In this document: one piece after another, positions 1 through 5,714 of the stretch
Position numbering within the stretch: the first letter of the stretch is position 1
Layout of the letters: each line of letters opens with the position of its first letter
NCBI GenBank assembly: GCA_937894585.1
Contig: CALBGO010000060.1
Coordinates: 1 to 7,760, forward strand
Origin: an uncultured Eubacterium sp.
GTDB lineage: Bacteria; Bacillota; Clostridia; Peptostreptococcales; Anaerovoracaceae
Direction of reading: 5' to 3'
Length of the DNA stretch: 7,760 bases
Position numbers and translations under genes: made by a program
The notes under the pieces: model-generated
Seen by the model: the letters and a program-made list of their open reading frames with translations, nothing else
Told to the model about the DNA's origin: nothing
The model's database searches: none

Positions 1-145
1 TCTATGAAGAAAGGGCCGTGCCCTAACGGTTCATTTCCGTTAATGCGACAGCCCCGTGCACTTCAATTATTGAAACCGTCGTGTATGAGAACCGTACGCA
101 CGGTGGTCTGAGAGGAGAGGGTTAGCTACTTCCTCTTACTCGATT
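1..145 (+). mobile_element. Group II intron, 3' end (domains V and VI)
   Basis: This is the catalytic 3' end of a bacterial group II intron; the rest, including any reverse transcriptase/maturase gene, lies left of the window. Domain V is visible at about 73-113: an ACCGTCGTGTATGAGAACCG strand followed by TACGCACGGTGGT, then the typical CTGAGAGG linker. Domain VI follows at about 111-145: GAGGAGAGG pairs with CCTCT...CTC, leaving an unpaired A at 138 as the likely branch point, and the intron ends in the common CTCGAT(T). The exact last base (144 or 145) is uncertain. A small hairpin, TAACGG (24-29) with CCGTTA (37-42), inside GGGC (13-16) / GCCC (51-54), is probably the base of domain III or IV. 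The intron points toward and antisense to the selenium operon, and ends about 4 bases from its last stop codon. Confidence 0.85.
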
Positions 146-149
146 GGAA

Positions 150-392
150 TTATTCTTGTTCTTTTAACAGTTCATAGCCTGCATCGGTGACTTGATAGAA
201 TTTTTCAAAGCTCAGATGGAGTATTTCCGGCGGCAGCTGATTCTCAGCTGTGGGTGTAAAGAGAATGCAGGTTCCGCAAGATGAGCTGAGCTGACGCGGA
301 ACCGGTTTCATACGAGCTGTTCCGAATTTTTTGGCAGTACGCATGAACACAGACGCGTCAAAGTTGGTGTAAAAAGTTATTAGATAAGACAT
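150..392 (-). CDS. DUF3343 family protein (putative Se/S carrier-like)
   Basis: An 80-residue protein that fits the whole length of the DUF3343 family. The family signature is residues 30-44, reading PVPRQLSSSCGTC, with Cys39 and Cys42. Family members are small proteins found beside selenium and sulfur genes and thought to bind or hand over sulfur or selenium through the conserved cysteine; no reaction is proven here. It is the last gene of the yedE-tusA-DUF3343 operon: its ATG lies 6 bases after the tusA-like stop codon, with only a weak AGG upstream, so translational coupling is likely. The TAA stop at 150-152 lies about 4 bases from the end of a group II intron on the opposite strand. The protein appears intact despite this insertion. 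The second cysteine (CGTC) may form a redox pair; that is inference. Confidence 0.82.
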   Translation of the reverse strand: MSYLITFYTNFDASVFMRTAKKFGTARMKPVPRQLSSSCGTCILFTPTAENQLPPEILHLSFEKFYQVTDAGYELLKEQE

Positions 393-398
393 AGCGAC

Positions 399-602
399 CT
401 ATTTGTGAATTGAAATCGTGTATTCACCCTCCGTATTTTCTGAAATGCTTGTTGTATATCCCTGATTTTTGGCAAATCGGGTCACATTTTCTTTTGCGGT
501 TGGATTATCAGTCAGAACCTCAATGGAGGATTCCTTTTTTAAAGCATTCTTCGTCATTAAAATCGGCTGTGGACAGGAGCAGCCTCTTGTATCTACCAAC
601 AT
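399..602 (-). CDS. TusA/SirA-like sulfur carrier protein (N-terminal YedF type)
   Basis: A 67-residue TusA-fold protein. The key motif is residues 7-13, GCSCPQP: Cys10 of the CPxP motif is the expected persulfide-carrying residue, and Cys8 adds a CxC pair. TusA-family proteins accept sulfur from a cysteine desulfurase and pass it on; in selenium cassettes the related YedF is thought to handle selenium. The usual selenium-associated YedF is around 200 residues, with a second DsrE-like domain; here only the TusA domain is present, and no second domain follows. It starts 2 bases after the yedE stop codon (TAG, 605-607); its ribosome binding site AAAGGAG lies inside the last codons of yedE. The operon position between a YedE transporter and DUF3343 supports a role in sulfur or selenium delivery. 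Confidence 0.85.
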   Translation of the reverse strand: MLVDTRGCSCPQPILMTKNALKKESSIEVLTDNPTAKENVTRFAKNQGYTTSISENTEGEYTISIHK

Positions 603-604
603 AA

Positions 605-1672
605 CTATTTAACTCCTTTCTTTCTGTTTCCAGAAATATTTAAAAGCACAATTGCTGCGATTGCAATAAAACTGGCTATAACGGCAATTTTTCCGTTCAT
701 TGTAGGGCCTTCTGCTGAAGAAGCCAATCCGAAGTTATGACAGAAAGCGGCGCCTACAAACATACCAACAACGCTGATCACAGAATCGATATTTCCTTCG
801 CCGGATAAAATTAACTGACGAAGAGGACAGCCGCCGAGAAGTACGGAGCCAAATCCTACAAGAGCCATTCCCAGACAGTTCCATAAACCATCGGTATGTG
901 CAACAGGCTGGGCTTCAAACCCCGGGTTGAAATATCCGAAAACAAGATTTACGATAACAGTAATAACAATGAGTGCGATGAATCCATATAACATGGAGAA
1001 CTCTTTGAACATGATGGAATCCCGAATTCCGGCTACGGTGCAGAACCGGGTTCGCTGCGCCAGTCCGCCGACAATAAGTCCGGCTGCCAGAGAGATGAGG
1101 ATTGGTGCGTGCATAGAACCAGGACCCTCACTGCTGAAAGCAAGGAGTGAAGGAGCAAGAACTAAAATCGCAAGAAATATAATTTGAATTATCGGAAATA
1201 CAATACTTTCGGAAGAGGAAACTTTATAGGAACGATTTAAAGAGAAACCTTTATTTAAAGCAAGAATTCCTATACCGATTCCGATTACGAAGCCAACGAG
1301 TCCGATTATGGCATTGAAATCGCCGCCGCCGATTCTAAGCATCATTCGGAGCGGGCAGCCGAGAAACATCAGAGCGCCAATCATAACAAAGAATCCTAAT
1401 ACAAAACGGATCAAAGGATTGGAGCCGGTTCTGGCGATGAGCTCTTTTTTTGCAAAAGCGACAATAGATGAGCCTAACACCAGACCGATGATTTCAGGAC
1501 GGATATACTGTACGATCGGAGCTGAATGCAGTTTTAAAGCGCCGGCGGTATCTCGTATGAAACAGGCGATACAAAATCCCATGTTGGCAGGATTTCCGAA
1601 TTTTACGAGGAGCACTGCAATAATACCGATGACAGCGCCGGAAATTGTGATGAATAGTTTATTGCTTTTCAT
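605..1672 (-). CDS. yedE: YedE-type selenium metabolism membrane protein (YeeE/YedE transporter family)
   Basis: A 355-residue, very hydrophobic inner-membrane protein with many transmembrane segments (for example about 8-24, 61-76, 90-106, 121-139, 157-178, 190-206, 229-247, 265-280, 297-312 and 328-346). It contains an internal duplication: each half has a cysteine-Arg-Asp element (GFCIACFIRD at 32-41, RFCTVAGIRD at 209-218) followed by a GCPLR motif (105-109 and 281-285). These conserved cysteines are the hallmark of YeeE/YedE thiosulfate-type transporters, where they relay the sulfur compound through the membrane. The form found with selenium genes is called YedE and is presumed to import a selenium compound; substrate here is inferred from context. 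The ATG at 1672 has an AAGGA site 10 bases upstream and a good promoter (1712-1740). Confidence 0.9.
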   Translation of the reverse strand: MKSNKLFITISGAVIGIIAVLLVKFGNPANMGFCIACFIRDTAGALKLHSAPIVQYIRPEIIGLVLGSSIVAFAKKELIARTGSNPLIRFVLGFFVMIGALMFLGCPLRMMLRIGGGDFNAIIGLVGFVIGIGIGILALNKGFSLNRSYKVSSSESIVFPIIQIIFLAILVLAPSLLAFSSEGPGSMHAPILISLAAGLIVGGLAQRTRFCTVAGIRDSIMFKEFSMLYGFIALIVITVIVNLVFGYFNPGFEAQPVAHTDGLWNCLGMALVGFGSVLLGGCPLRQLILSGEGNIDSVISVVGMFVGAAFCHNFGLASSAEGPTMNGKIAVIASFIAIAAIVLLNISGNRKKGVK

Positions 1673-1682
1673 GAAAATTATG

Positions 1683-1740
1683 TCCTTTCTTATTAAATTC
1701 TTCTATAAAATATGATAAGCAATAGACAGGTAAATGTAAA
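1683..1740 (-). promoter_or_regulatory. Promoter and ribosome binding site of the yedE operon
   Basis: Read on the minus strand: -35 TTTACA (1735-1740), 17-bp spacer, -10 TATCAT (1712-1717), each five of six bases from consensus. The start of transcription would be near 1705, giving a leader of about 32 bases that contains the ribosome binding site AGAAAGGA (AAGGA at 1683-1687), 10 bases before the yedE ATG. Confidence 0.7.
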
Positions 1741-1764
1741 ATTGTGTTTATGAATGAGTTCTGA

Positions 1765-1785
1765 TGATATATTGAGTTATCACTC
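1765..1785. promoter_or_regulatory. Possible shared operator between divergent promoters
   Basis: Two overlapping inverted repeats lie between the yedE and desulfurase promoters: TGATA (1765-1769) with TATCA (1778-1782), 8 bases apart, and GAGT (1774-1777) with ACTC (1782-1785). Arms are short, so this may be chance, but the position in the middle of a divergent regulatory region suits a regulator site. No regulator gene is seen in the window for it. Confidence 0.25.
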
Positions 1786-1835
1786 GACACGACAAAAAAC
1801 TGTCCGTGCAAAAGACGAAGATAAGCAGCCTCAAT

Positions 1836-1863
1836 TTTACTTACAGAGGTTTTCGTATATAAT
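1836..1863 (+). promoter_or_regulatory. Promoter of the cysteine desulfurase-like gene
   Basis: A perfect -10 TATAAT at 1858-1863, with -35 TTTACT at 1836-1841 (four of six) and a 16-bp spacer. Transcription should start near 1870. The AGGATAGGTGG ribosome binding region (about 1882-1892) precedes the ATG at 1897. It fires away from the yedE promoter, so the two units are divergent and about 95 bp apart at their -35 elements. Confidence 0.7.
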
Positions 1864-1896
1864 GTTATTAAATGAAATAAAAGGATAGGTGGAAAC

Positions 1897-3051
1897 ATGA
1901 AAAAAGTGTATATGGATAATGGGAGCACATCTTTTCCGAAGGCGCCCGGTGTTGGAGAAGCTATCGCGGAATTTATAACAGAACGAGGCTGTAATATCAG
2001 CAGAGGGGGATATGAAGATGCGTATACAGTCGCAGATACTGTATACGAAACCAGAAGCAGACTTTGCAGGCTGTTTCATTTTCCGGACGAGAAGTTTGTT
2101 GTATTTACGCCGGGGGTTACATATAGTCTGAATTTCATTATTAAAGGATTCTTAAAGGCGGGGGATCATGTCATTATTTCCTCTATGGAGCATAATGCTG
2201 TTGCGAGACCGTGCGAAGCTTTAAAAGAAAAAGGTGTTGAGGTTTCTATTGCGCCGTGCGGACGGGACGGCAGGCTGGAAAAGGAATCTTTCAGCCGCCT
2301 GTTTAAAAGTAATACTAAATTAGTTGTAATGAGTCATGGTTCTAATGTTTGCGGAACTGTGACCGATGCGAACTTTGTAGGAGAGCTTTGCAGAAAACAA
2401 GGCGTTCCTTTTGTGTTAGATGCGGCGCAGACTGCAGGTGTACTGCCGATTGATTTTGAGGAACTGAATTTGTCGGCTTTATGTGTGCCCGGCCATAAGG
2501 GTCTATTGGGACCGCAGGGCATTGGGGCAATGCTGCTGAAACAGGAATTTGCAGAGTGTTTGGAGCCTGTAATCTGCGGCGGAACAGGAAGCGCATCGAA
2601 TCTTTTAACGATGCCTGAATTCATGCCGGATCGTTTTGAGGCGGGAACTTTGAATTTACCGGGGATTATTGGCCTGCACGCTGCTCTGGGGTACATTCTT
2701 TCGGAGGGAACGGAAAAAATTCTGGAAACAGAGATGAACCTGACCAAAGCGTTTTTGGAAGGCGTCAAAACTATTCCCGGGGTGTCTGTCGCAGGAAGAG
2801 ACGGAACGGAAGGGAGAACGGCAGTCGTTTCTTTGGATTTTACAGAAGCCGCAGATAATGCAGAGGTGGCTTATCGATTAGATGCGGAGTATGGGATTAT
2901 GACCAGATGCGGGCTGCATTGTGCTCCGCTTGCCCATCAGACACTGGGAACTTATCCGCAGGGTACTGTCAGATTTGCCTTTGGATATAAAAACACAGGG
3001 ACAGAAATAAATTACGCGGTTCGTGCACTGAAAGAGATTTTAGCAGATTAA
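1897..3051 (+). CDS. Class V aminotransferase, cysteine desulfurase / selenocysteine lyase-like
   Basis: A 384-residue PLP enzyme of the NifS/SufS fold. Visible active-site residues: His99 (SSMEHN, ring stacking), Asp175 and Gln178 (LDAAQTAG), the PLP lysine Lys201 (PGHKGLLG), Arg359 (VRFAFGYKNT), and the catalytic cysteine in the R-x-G-x-HCA-x-P pattern, Cys342. An extra cysteine, Cys338, sits four residues before it. The enzyme should take sulfur from cysteine, or selenium from selenocysteine, forming a persulfide or perselenide on Cys342. It most resembles the EF2568-type subfamily (TIGR01977), known from selenium gene clusters that also hold YedE, YedF and DUF3343. The divergent yedE operon supports this and makes general Fe-S assembly less likely. 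It is transcribed alone. Length is normal and the frame intact. Confidence 0.88.
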   Translation: MKKVYMDNGSTSFPKAPGVGEAIAEFITERGCNISRGGYEDAYTVADTVYETRSRLCRLFHFPDEKFVVFTPGVTYSLNFIIKGFLKAGDHVIISSMEHNAVARPCEALKEKGVEVSIAPCGRDGRLEKESFSRLFKSNTKLVVMSHGSNVCGTVTDANFVGELCRKQGVPFVLDAAQTAGVLPIDFEELNLSALCVPGHKGLLGPQGIGAMLLKQEFAECLEPVICGGTGSASNLLTMPEFMPDRFEAGTLNLPGIIGLHAALGYILSEGTEKILETEMNLTKAFLEGVKTIPGVSVAGRDGTEGRTAVVSLDFTEAADNAEVAYRLDAEYGIMTRCGLHCAPLAHQTLGTYPQGTVRFAFGYKNTGTEINYAVRALKEILAD

Positions 3052-3128
3052 CTGCTCTTTGACGAAATTGCTATGGTAGTATTTAGCTGTGCCGCCGTGC
3101 CGTATTTTGACGTCGTGTAGGAATGATA

Positions 3129-3215
3129 AAACCACTAATTCTAATGTGATTTCCCCCAGTAGGTTTTTATTATCTTTTATGACCTATGTGGGGGATATCA
3201 TTTAAACGGTGGTTT
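3129..3215. repeat. Long imperfect inverted repeat / hairpin between convergent genes
   Basis: This 87-base element folds on itself. Matching blocks are AAACCAC (3129-3135) with GTGGTTT (3209-3215), AATG (3143-3146) with CATT (3199-3202), CCCCCA (3153-3158) with TGGGGG (3189-3194), and AGGT (3161-3164) with ACCT (3182-3185), around an AT-rich loop of about 17 bases. It lies between the stop codons of the desulfurase-like gene (plus) and the Uma2 gene (minus), so a bidirectional terminator is one reading; minus-strand transcripts would leave the stem at GTGGTTTTATC. No strong uridine run follows on the plus strand. Its length and matched ends also resemble a small palindromic mobile element. 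The rest of 3052-3128 shows nothing recognisable. Confidence 0.6.
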
Positions 3216-3238
3216 GGATTTAGCGTTGTATAGGTAAA

Positions 3239-4072
3239 TTACTCTTCTTTCTCGTACAGAAACCGGATCCGGTCATAAACCTTTGCAAAATCCACGGCGC
3301 ATTTTCCGTCAAAGATGGCAACGGGAACTGTATCCTTAAAGGTATAGATTTTGACTTCATCGATGTTGCGCTCCTTGAAAAGATAGACGGTAATTCGCAG
3401 GGCATCCGGATCTACGATCCAGTATTCCCGGACACCGGCATCCATATACTTATATGCTTTTGTAAAAGAATCTTTGCCGCGGGTGGAAGGGGAGAGAATC
3501 TCCACGGCAAAATCCGGCGCGCCTTCAAGATGCCTTTTGGTGATCCTGTCGCGATTGCAGATGACAAAAAAATCCGGCTGCACCATGGTTTTGTTATCGC
3601 AGTCCAGATGAACATCGGTAGGAGCCATGAAGGGAACGCAGGAGCCGCCGCTGGATTCGATATGACGATCGATTTCTCTGAAAATGGCAGGTCCGATCAT
3701 CTGATGAATGGTAGTCGGCGCAGTCATATCGTAAATAACGCCGTCGATCAGTTCTACCCGCACATCATCAGGAAGCGCATAGTAATCCTCTATGGTGTAT
3801 TCTCCCTGCTGTTTGGTCAGATAAGGCGCGAGGGAATCGCTGACTTTCAGATTGCATTTGCCATGAAGGTCATATGCTGTGTCGAAAGAACGACTTTCGG
3901 CAGTATCTCTGAAAACCCTCTCCAGTGCCTTAAGTGTCTCATATCTGGGAGATGTGGTGATACCGGAAAAAATCTTCCGGACGGTTCCGAGAGGCACACC
4001 GGACAGTCTGGATATCTGTGCATTGCTGTAGCCTCTCTCAGCCTTAAGCTGTCTCATTTCCTCGATTTTCAT
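3239..4072 (-). CDS. XRE-type HTH fused to Uma2 family (PD-(D/E)XK-like) domain
   Basis: A 277-residue two-part protein. Residues about 1-56 form an XRE-like helix-turn-helix (ISRLSGVPLGTVRKIFSG at 20-37), a DNA-binding domain. Residues about 92-232 match the Uma2/DUF820 family, a restriction-nuclease-like fold of unsettled function: VELIDGVIY (Glu107), VQPDFFV (Asp167), EILSPST (Glu191) and the typical REYWIVDPD (215-223). Glu107, Asp167 and Glu191 are the expected metal site, so nuclease activity is possible but unproven. The reading frame stays open 102 codons further upstream, but the ATG at 4072 is preferred: GAGG lies 7 bases upstream (4080-4083) and the added residues would run through the promoter. 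It stands alone, convergent with the gene at left and divergent from cca. The phased repeat over its promoter suggests that it controls itself. Confidence 0.85.
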   Translation of the reverse strand: MKIEEMRQLKAERGYSNAQISRLSGVPLGTVRKIFSGITTSPRYETLKALERVFRDTAESRSFDTAYDLHGKCNLKVSDSLAPYLTKQQGEYTIEDYYALPDDVRVELIDGVIYDMTAPTTIHQMIGPAIFREIDRHIESSGGSCVPFMAPTDVHLDCDNKTMVQPDFFVICNRDRITKRHLEGAPDFAVEILSPSTRGKDSFTKAYKYMDAGVREYWIVDPDALRITVYLFKERNIDEVKIYTFKDTVPVAIFDGKCAVDFAKVYDRIRFLYEKEE

Positions 4073-4091
4073 AAAAACACCTCTTTTATGT

Positions 4092-4146
4092 CCGAAATAT
4101 AACCGTTTATATACCATAATAATACCGAAATATGTCCGAAAAGTCA
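4092..4146. repeat. Five 11-bp phased boxes, probable operator array
   Basis: Five consecutive 11-bp units each begin with CC: 4092 CCGAAATATAA, 4103 CCGTTTATATA, 4114 CCATAATAATA, 4125 CCGAAATATGT and 4136 CCGAAAAGTCA. Units 1, 4 and 5 share CCGAAA exactly, and the longer word TATGTCCGAAA occurs twice (4087-4097, 4131-4141). The period is close to one helical turn, so all boxes face the same side of the DNA. They cover the -10, the spacer and the leader of the HTH-Uma2 gene, so a bound protein would block transcription. The obvious candidate is the gene's own HTH domain. Units 2 and 3 are poorer matches, so three strong and two weak sites may be the better description. Confidence 0.55.
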
Positions 4147-4147
4147 A
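4119..4147 (-). promoter_or_regulatory. Promoter of the HTH-Uma2 gene
   Basis: On the minus strand: -35 TTGACT (4142-4147; five of six), a 17-bp spacer (4125-4141), and -10 TATTAT (4119-4124; five of six). Transcription would start near 4112, leaving a 39-base leader that includes the GAGG ribosome binding site. The spacer consists almost exactly of two of the CCGAAA boxes described separately. Confidence 0.75.
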
Positions 4148-4170
4148 GAGGGAATATTTGATTGAAGTCC

Positions 4171-4199
4171 TTGACGGATAGAGACTGCCGCTGTAGTAT
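4171..4199 (+). promoter_or_regulatory. Probable promoter of the cca operon
   Basis: -35 TTGACG (4171-4176; five of six), 17-bp spacer, -10 TAGTAT (4194-4199; four of six). It is back-to-back with the HTH-Uma2 promoter; the two -35 boxes are 23 bp apart, so a protein bound at the neighbouring phased boxes could affect both. It would transcribe the short ORF at 4237, cca and probably the flavodoxin-ferredoxin gene. Confidence 0.5.
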
Positions 4200-4236
4200 A
4201 AAAGGAAGAAAGGGTACGGCATTTCAGAAACTGTAT

Positions 4237-4335
4237 ATGGGAGAGATGGCGAGGCTTTTTTCGGCACACCTGCAGGGAAAAGAGCTGTCGGAGCAGGAAT
4301 GGCTGCAGGGATTTTTGGAAAGTGTGGAGGTCTGA
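4237..4335 (+). CDS. 32-codon ORF coupled to cca, unrecognised; possibly a gene remnant
   Basis: An ORF reading MGEMARLFSAHL and ending EWLQGFLESVEV stops at 4333-4335, one base before the cca ATG, and the cca ribosome binding site GGAGG lies in its last codons. The frame is open from 4162, and its composition (amphipathic, Glu/Leu-rich, GFLESVEV end) looks protein-like. However, the ATG has no convincing ribosome binding site; the purine-rich stretch 4201-4214 is too far away. It could be a small protein that couples translation to cca, or the C-terminal remnant of an older upstream gene displaced when the HTH-Uma2 gene arrived. I do not recognise the family. Confidence 0.3.
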   Translation: MGEMARLFSAHLQGKELSEQEWLQGFLESVEV

Positions 4336-4336
4336 C

Positions 4337-5518
4337 ATGACGGATGTTTTGGAGTACTTCAATGGCGGAGAGCTGCATGAGAGGGCTATGCCCTCTTATG
4401 TGAGGGTGCTTTTAGAAAGGCTCACGGCGGCAGGTTATGAGGCATATATCGTGGGCGGCTGTGTCAGGGATCTTCTGATGGGAAAAGAGCCGTCTGACTG
4501 GGATGTGTGTACCTCTGCTTTGCCCAAGCAGATAAAAGACTGCTTCAAAGACAAAAAAACTGTAGACACCGGAATCGCACACGGCACTGTGACTGTGTTT
4601 TCGGAAGAACAGCCGGTGGAGATTACAACTTACCGTATCGACGGTGATTATAAGGATGGGAGACATCCTGCATCGGTGTCTTTTACGAAAAGTCTTGAGG
4701 AGGATTTAAAGCGGCGGGATTTTACTATGAACGCTATGGCTTATCATTTTGAACAGGGACTGATTGATTTGTTTGGGGGAAGACAGGCGGTTTCCGCGCG
4801 GATTGTAGCCGCTGTCGGAGAACCTGAACGGCGTTTTAAGGAAGACGCTCTTCGGATTATGCGGGGACTCCGGTTTACGGCAGTTTTGGGGTTTGAAATC
4901 GAGGAGCGGACTTTAACGGCTATGTTTGCTTGTGCAGATCTTTTGAAGCAGATTTCGAAGGAACGAATCAGTGGAGAACTTGCGAAACTGCTTTTGGGCG
5001 ATTTTGCGGATTCGGTTCTGGAAACCTGTGGGGAGATTCTGAAAGTCGCGGCGGAAGGAATCGAGGCTGCGAAGGTTTCCCATTTTCCGAAGGTGCTTTC
5101 TCTGCGGCTGGCAGCGGTGTTTCCGGAGAATACCGAAACCTGTCTTCGAAAACTTTCTTTCAGCGGACGGATTGCAGCTGAAGGGGCAGTGCTTTCGCGG
5201 CTTCTTAACAGTACGCCGCCCGGCTCCGAAACGGAAATCAAAAAATTGATGCAGGCGGAGGGAGACCGTATCACCCGGCTGTATCTGGCTGCTTTGGGAA
5301 GAGAAGCAGAGGCGGAACGGATTCTTGCTTCCGGGGCCTGTCGGAATTTGCGGCAGCTTGCTGTGAACGGAAAAGATTTAATTGAAGAGGGAATTCCTTC
5401 GGGAAAAGCGGTGGGAGAAATGCTGAACCGGCTGCTGATGCAGGTGATTGAAGGAAGCCTTCCGAACGAAAGGGAAGTGCTGCTGGAATACTGTAAAAAC
5501 TGCACAGAAAGAATGTAG
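4337..5518 (+). CDS. cca: CCA tRNA nucleotidyltransferase
   Basis: A 393-residue class II nucleotidyltransferase that adds or repairs the 3' CCA end of tRNAs in the cytoplasm. Motifs are in order: GGCVRDLLMG (40-49) with the DWD catalytic carboxylates Asp54 and Asp56; HGTVTV (82-87); the RRDFTMNAMA element (126-135); FGG...VGEPERRFKEDALRIMRGLRF (146-180); EERT (189-192); and ERISGEL (209-215). The C-terminal NGKDLIEEGIPSGKAVG (344-360) is the usual tail region. The HD domain present in many clostridial homologues, after about residue 245, is absent; the length is like that of the shorter Bacillus-type enzymes. The ATG at 4337 is preferred over a GTG at 4322 because GGAGG (4326-4330) sits 6 bases upstream. 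Its last codons are part of a repeat array. Confidence 0.93.
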   Translation: MTDVLEYFNGGELHERAMPSYVRVLLERLTAAGYEAYIVGGCVRDLLMGKEPSDWDVCTSALPKQIKDCFKDKKTVDTGIAHGTVTVFSEEQPVEITTYRIDGDYKDGRHPASVSFTKSLEEDLKRRDFTMNAMAYHFEQGLIDLFGGRQAVSARIVAAVGEPERRFKEDALRIMRGLRFTAVLGFEIEERTLTAMFACADLLKQISKERISGELAKLLLGDFADSVLETCGEILKVAAEGIEAAKVSHFPKVLSLRLAAVFPENTETCLRKLSFSGRIAAEGAVLSRLLNSTPPGSETEIKKLMQAEGDRITRLYLAALGREAEAERILASGACRNLRQLAVNGKDLIEEGIPSGKAVGEMLNRLLMQVIEGSLPNEREVLLEYCKNCTERM

Positions 5519-5663
5519 AAAAAACTGTAATGCAGAGCGAGAATGCACAAAAACACTGTAAACTCGCAGAACGGGAATGCGGAAAAACACTGTAAACTTG
5601 CAGAGCGCGAATGCCGAAAAACACTGTAAAATTTGTAGAAAAGAATGTGGAAAATATTGTGAA
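5488..5663 (+). repeat. Degenerate tandem repeat (~34 bp unit) spanning the cca stop codon
   Basis: A minisatellite of five to six copies. A CTGT core occurs at 5491, 5525, 5556, 5590 and 5624 (degenerate TTGT at 5657), and GAATGC/GAATGT occurs at 5511, 5541, 5575, 5609 and 5643. Spacing is mostly 34 bp, with one 31-bp unit and one 33-bp unit. The best-kept copies share AAACACTGTAAA (5551, 5585, 5619). The first copy contains the last cca codons and stop; the last copies lie just before the next gene. As 34 is not a multiple of 3, the array is not kept as a coding repeat. No terminator or clear promoter is seen in it, so read-through into the next gene is likely. It is not a CRISPR: there are no unique spacers. 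Confidence 0.8.
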
Positions 5664-5714
5664 ATAACAAAGAATACAGAGAAAAACAAGGAAATGAAGA
5701 AAGAGGAAACTGAG

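Noticed and set aside
150..602. Selenocysteine (UGA) readthrough in the DUF3343 or TusA-like gene
   Set aside because: Both genes end at TAA or TAG and hold their cysteines as ordinary codons; no in-frame UGA is needed for either to be full length.
410..1715. Plus-strand ORFs opposite yedE and the TusA-like gene
   Set aside because: They lie opposite well-supported genes and show no domain features or ribosome binding sites.
4073..4378. N-terminal extension of the HTH-Uma2 reading frame to 379 residues
   Set aside because: It would translate through the clear -35/-10 promoter and the repeat boxes; ATG 4072 has a proper ribosome binding site and starts exactly at the HTH domain.
5488..5663. 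CRISPR array
   Set aside because: Units are contiguous and degenerate with no unique spacers, and the first unit is coding sequence.
5577..5714. Longer start of the flavodoxin-ferredoxin protein
   Set aside because: The added residues (Cys/Lys-rich) come from the tandem repeat; ATG 5715 has a good ribosome binding site and fits the flavodoxin fold start.
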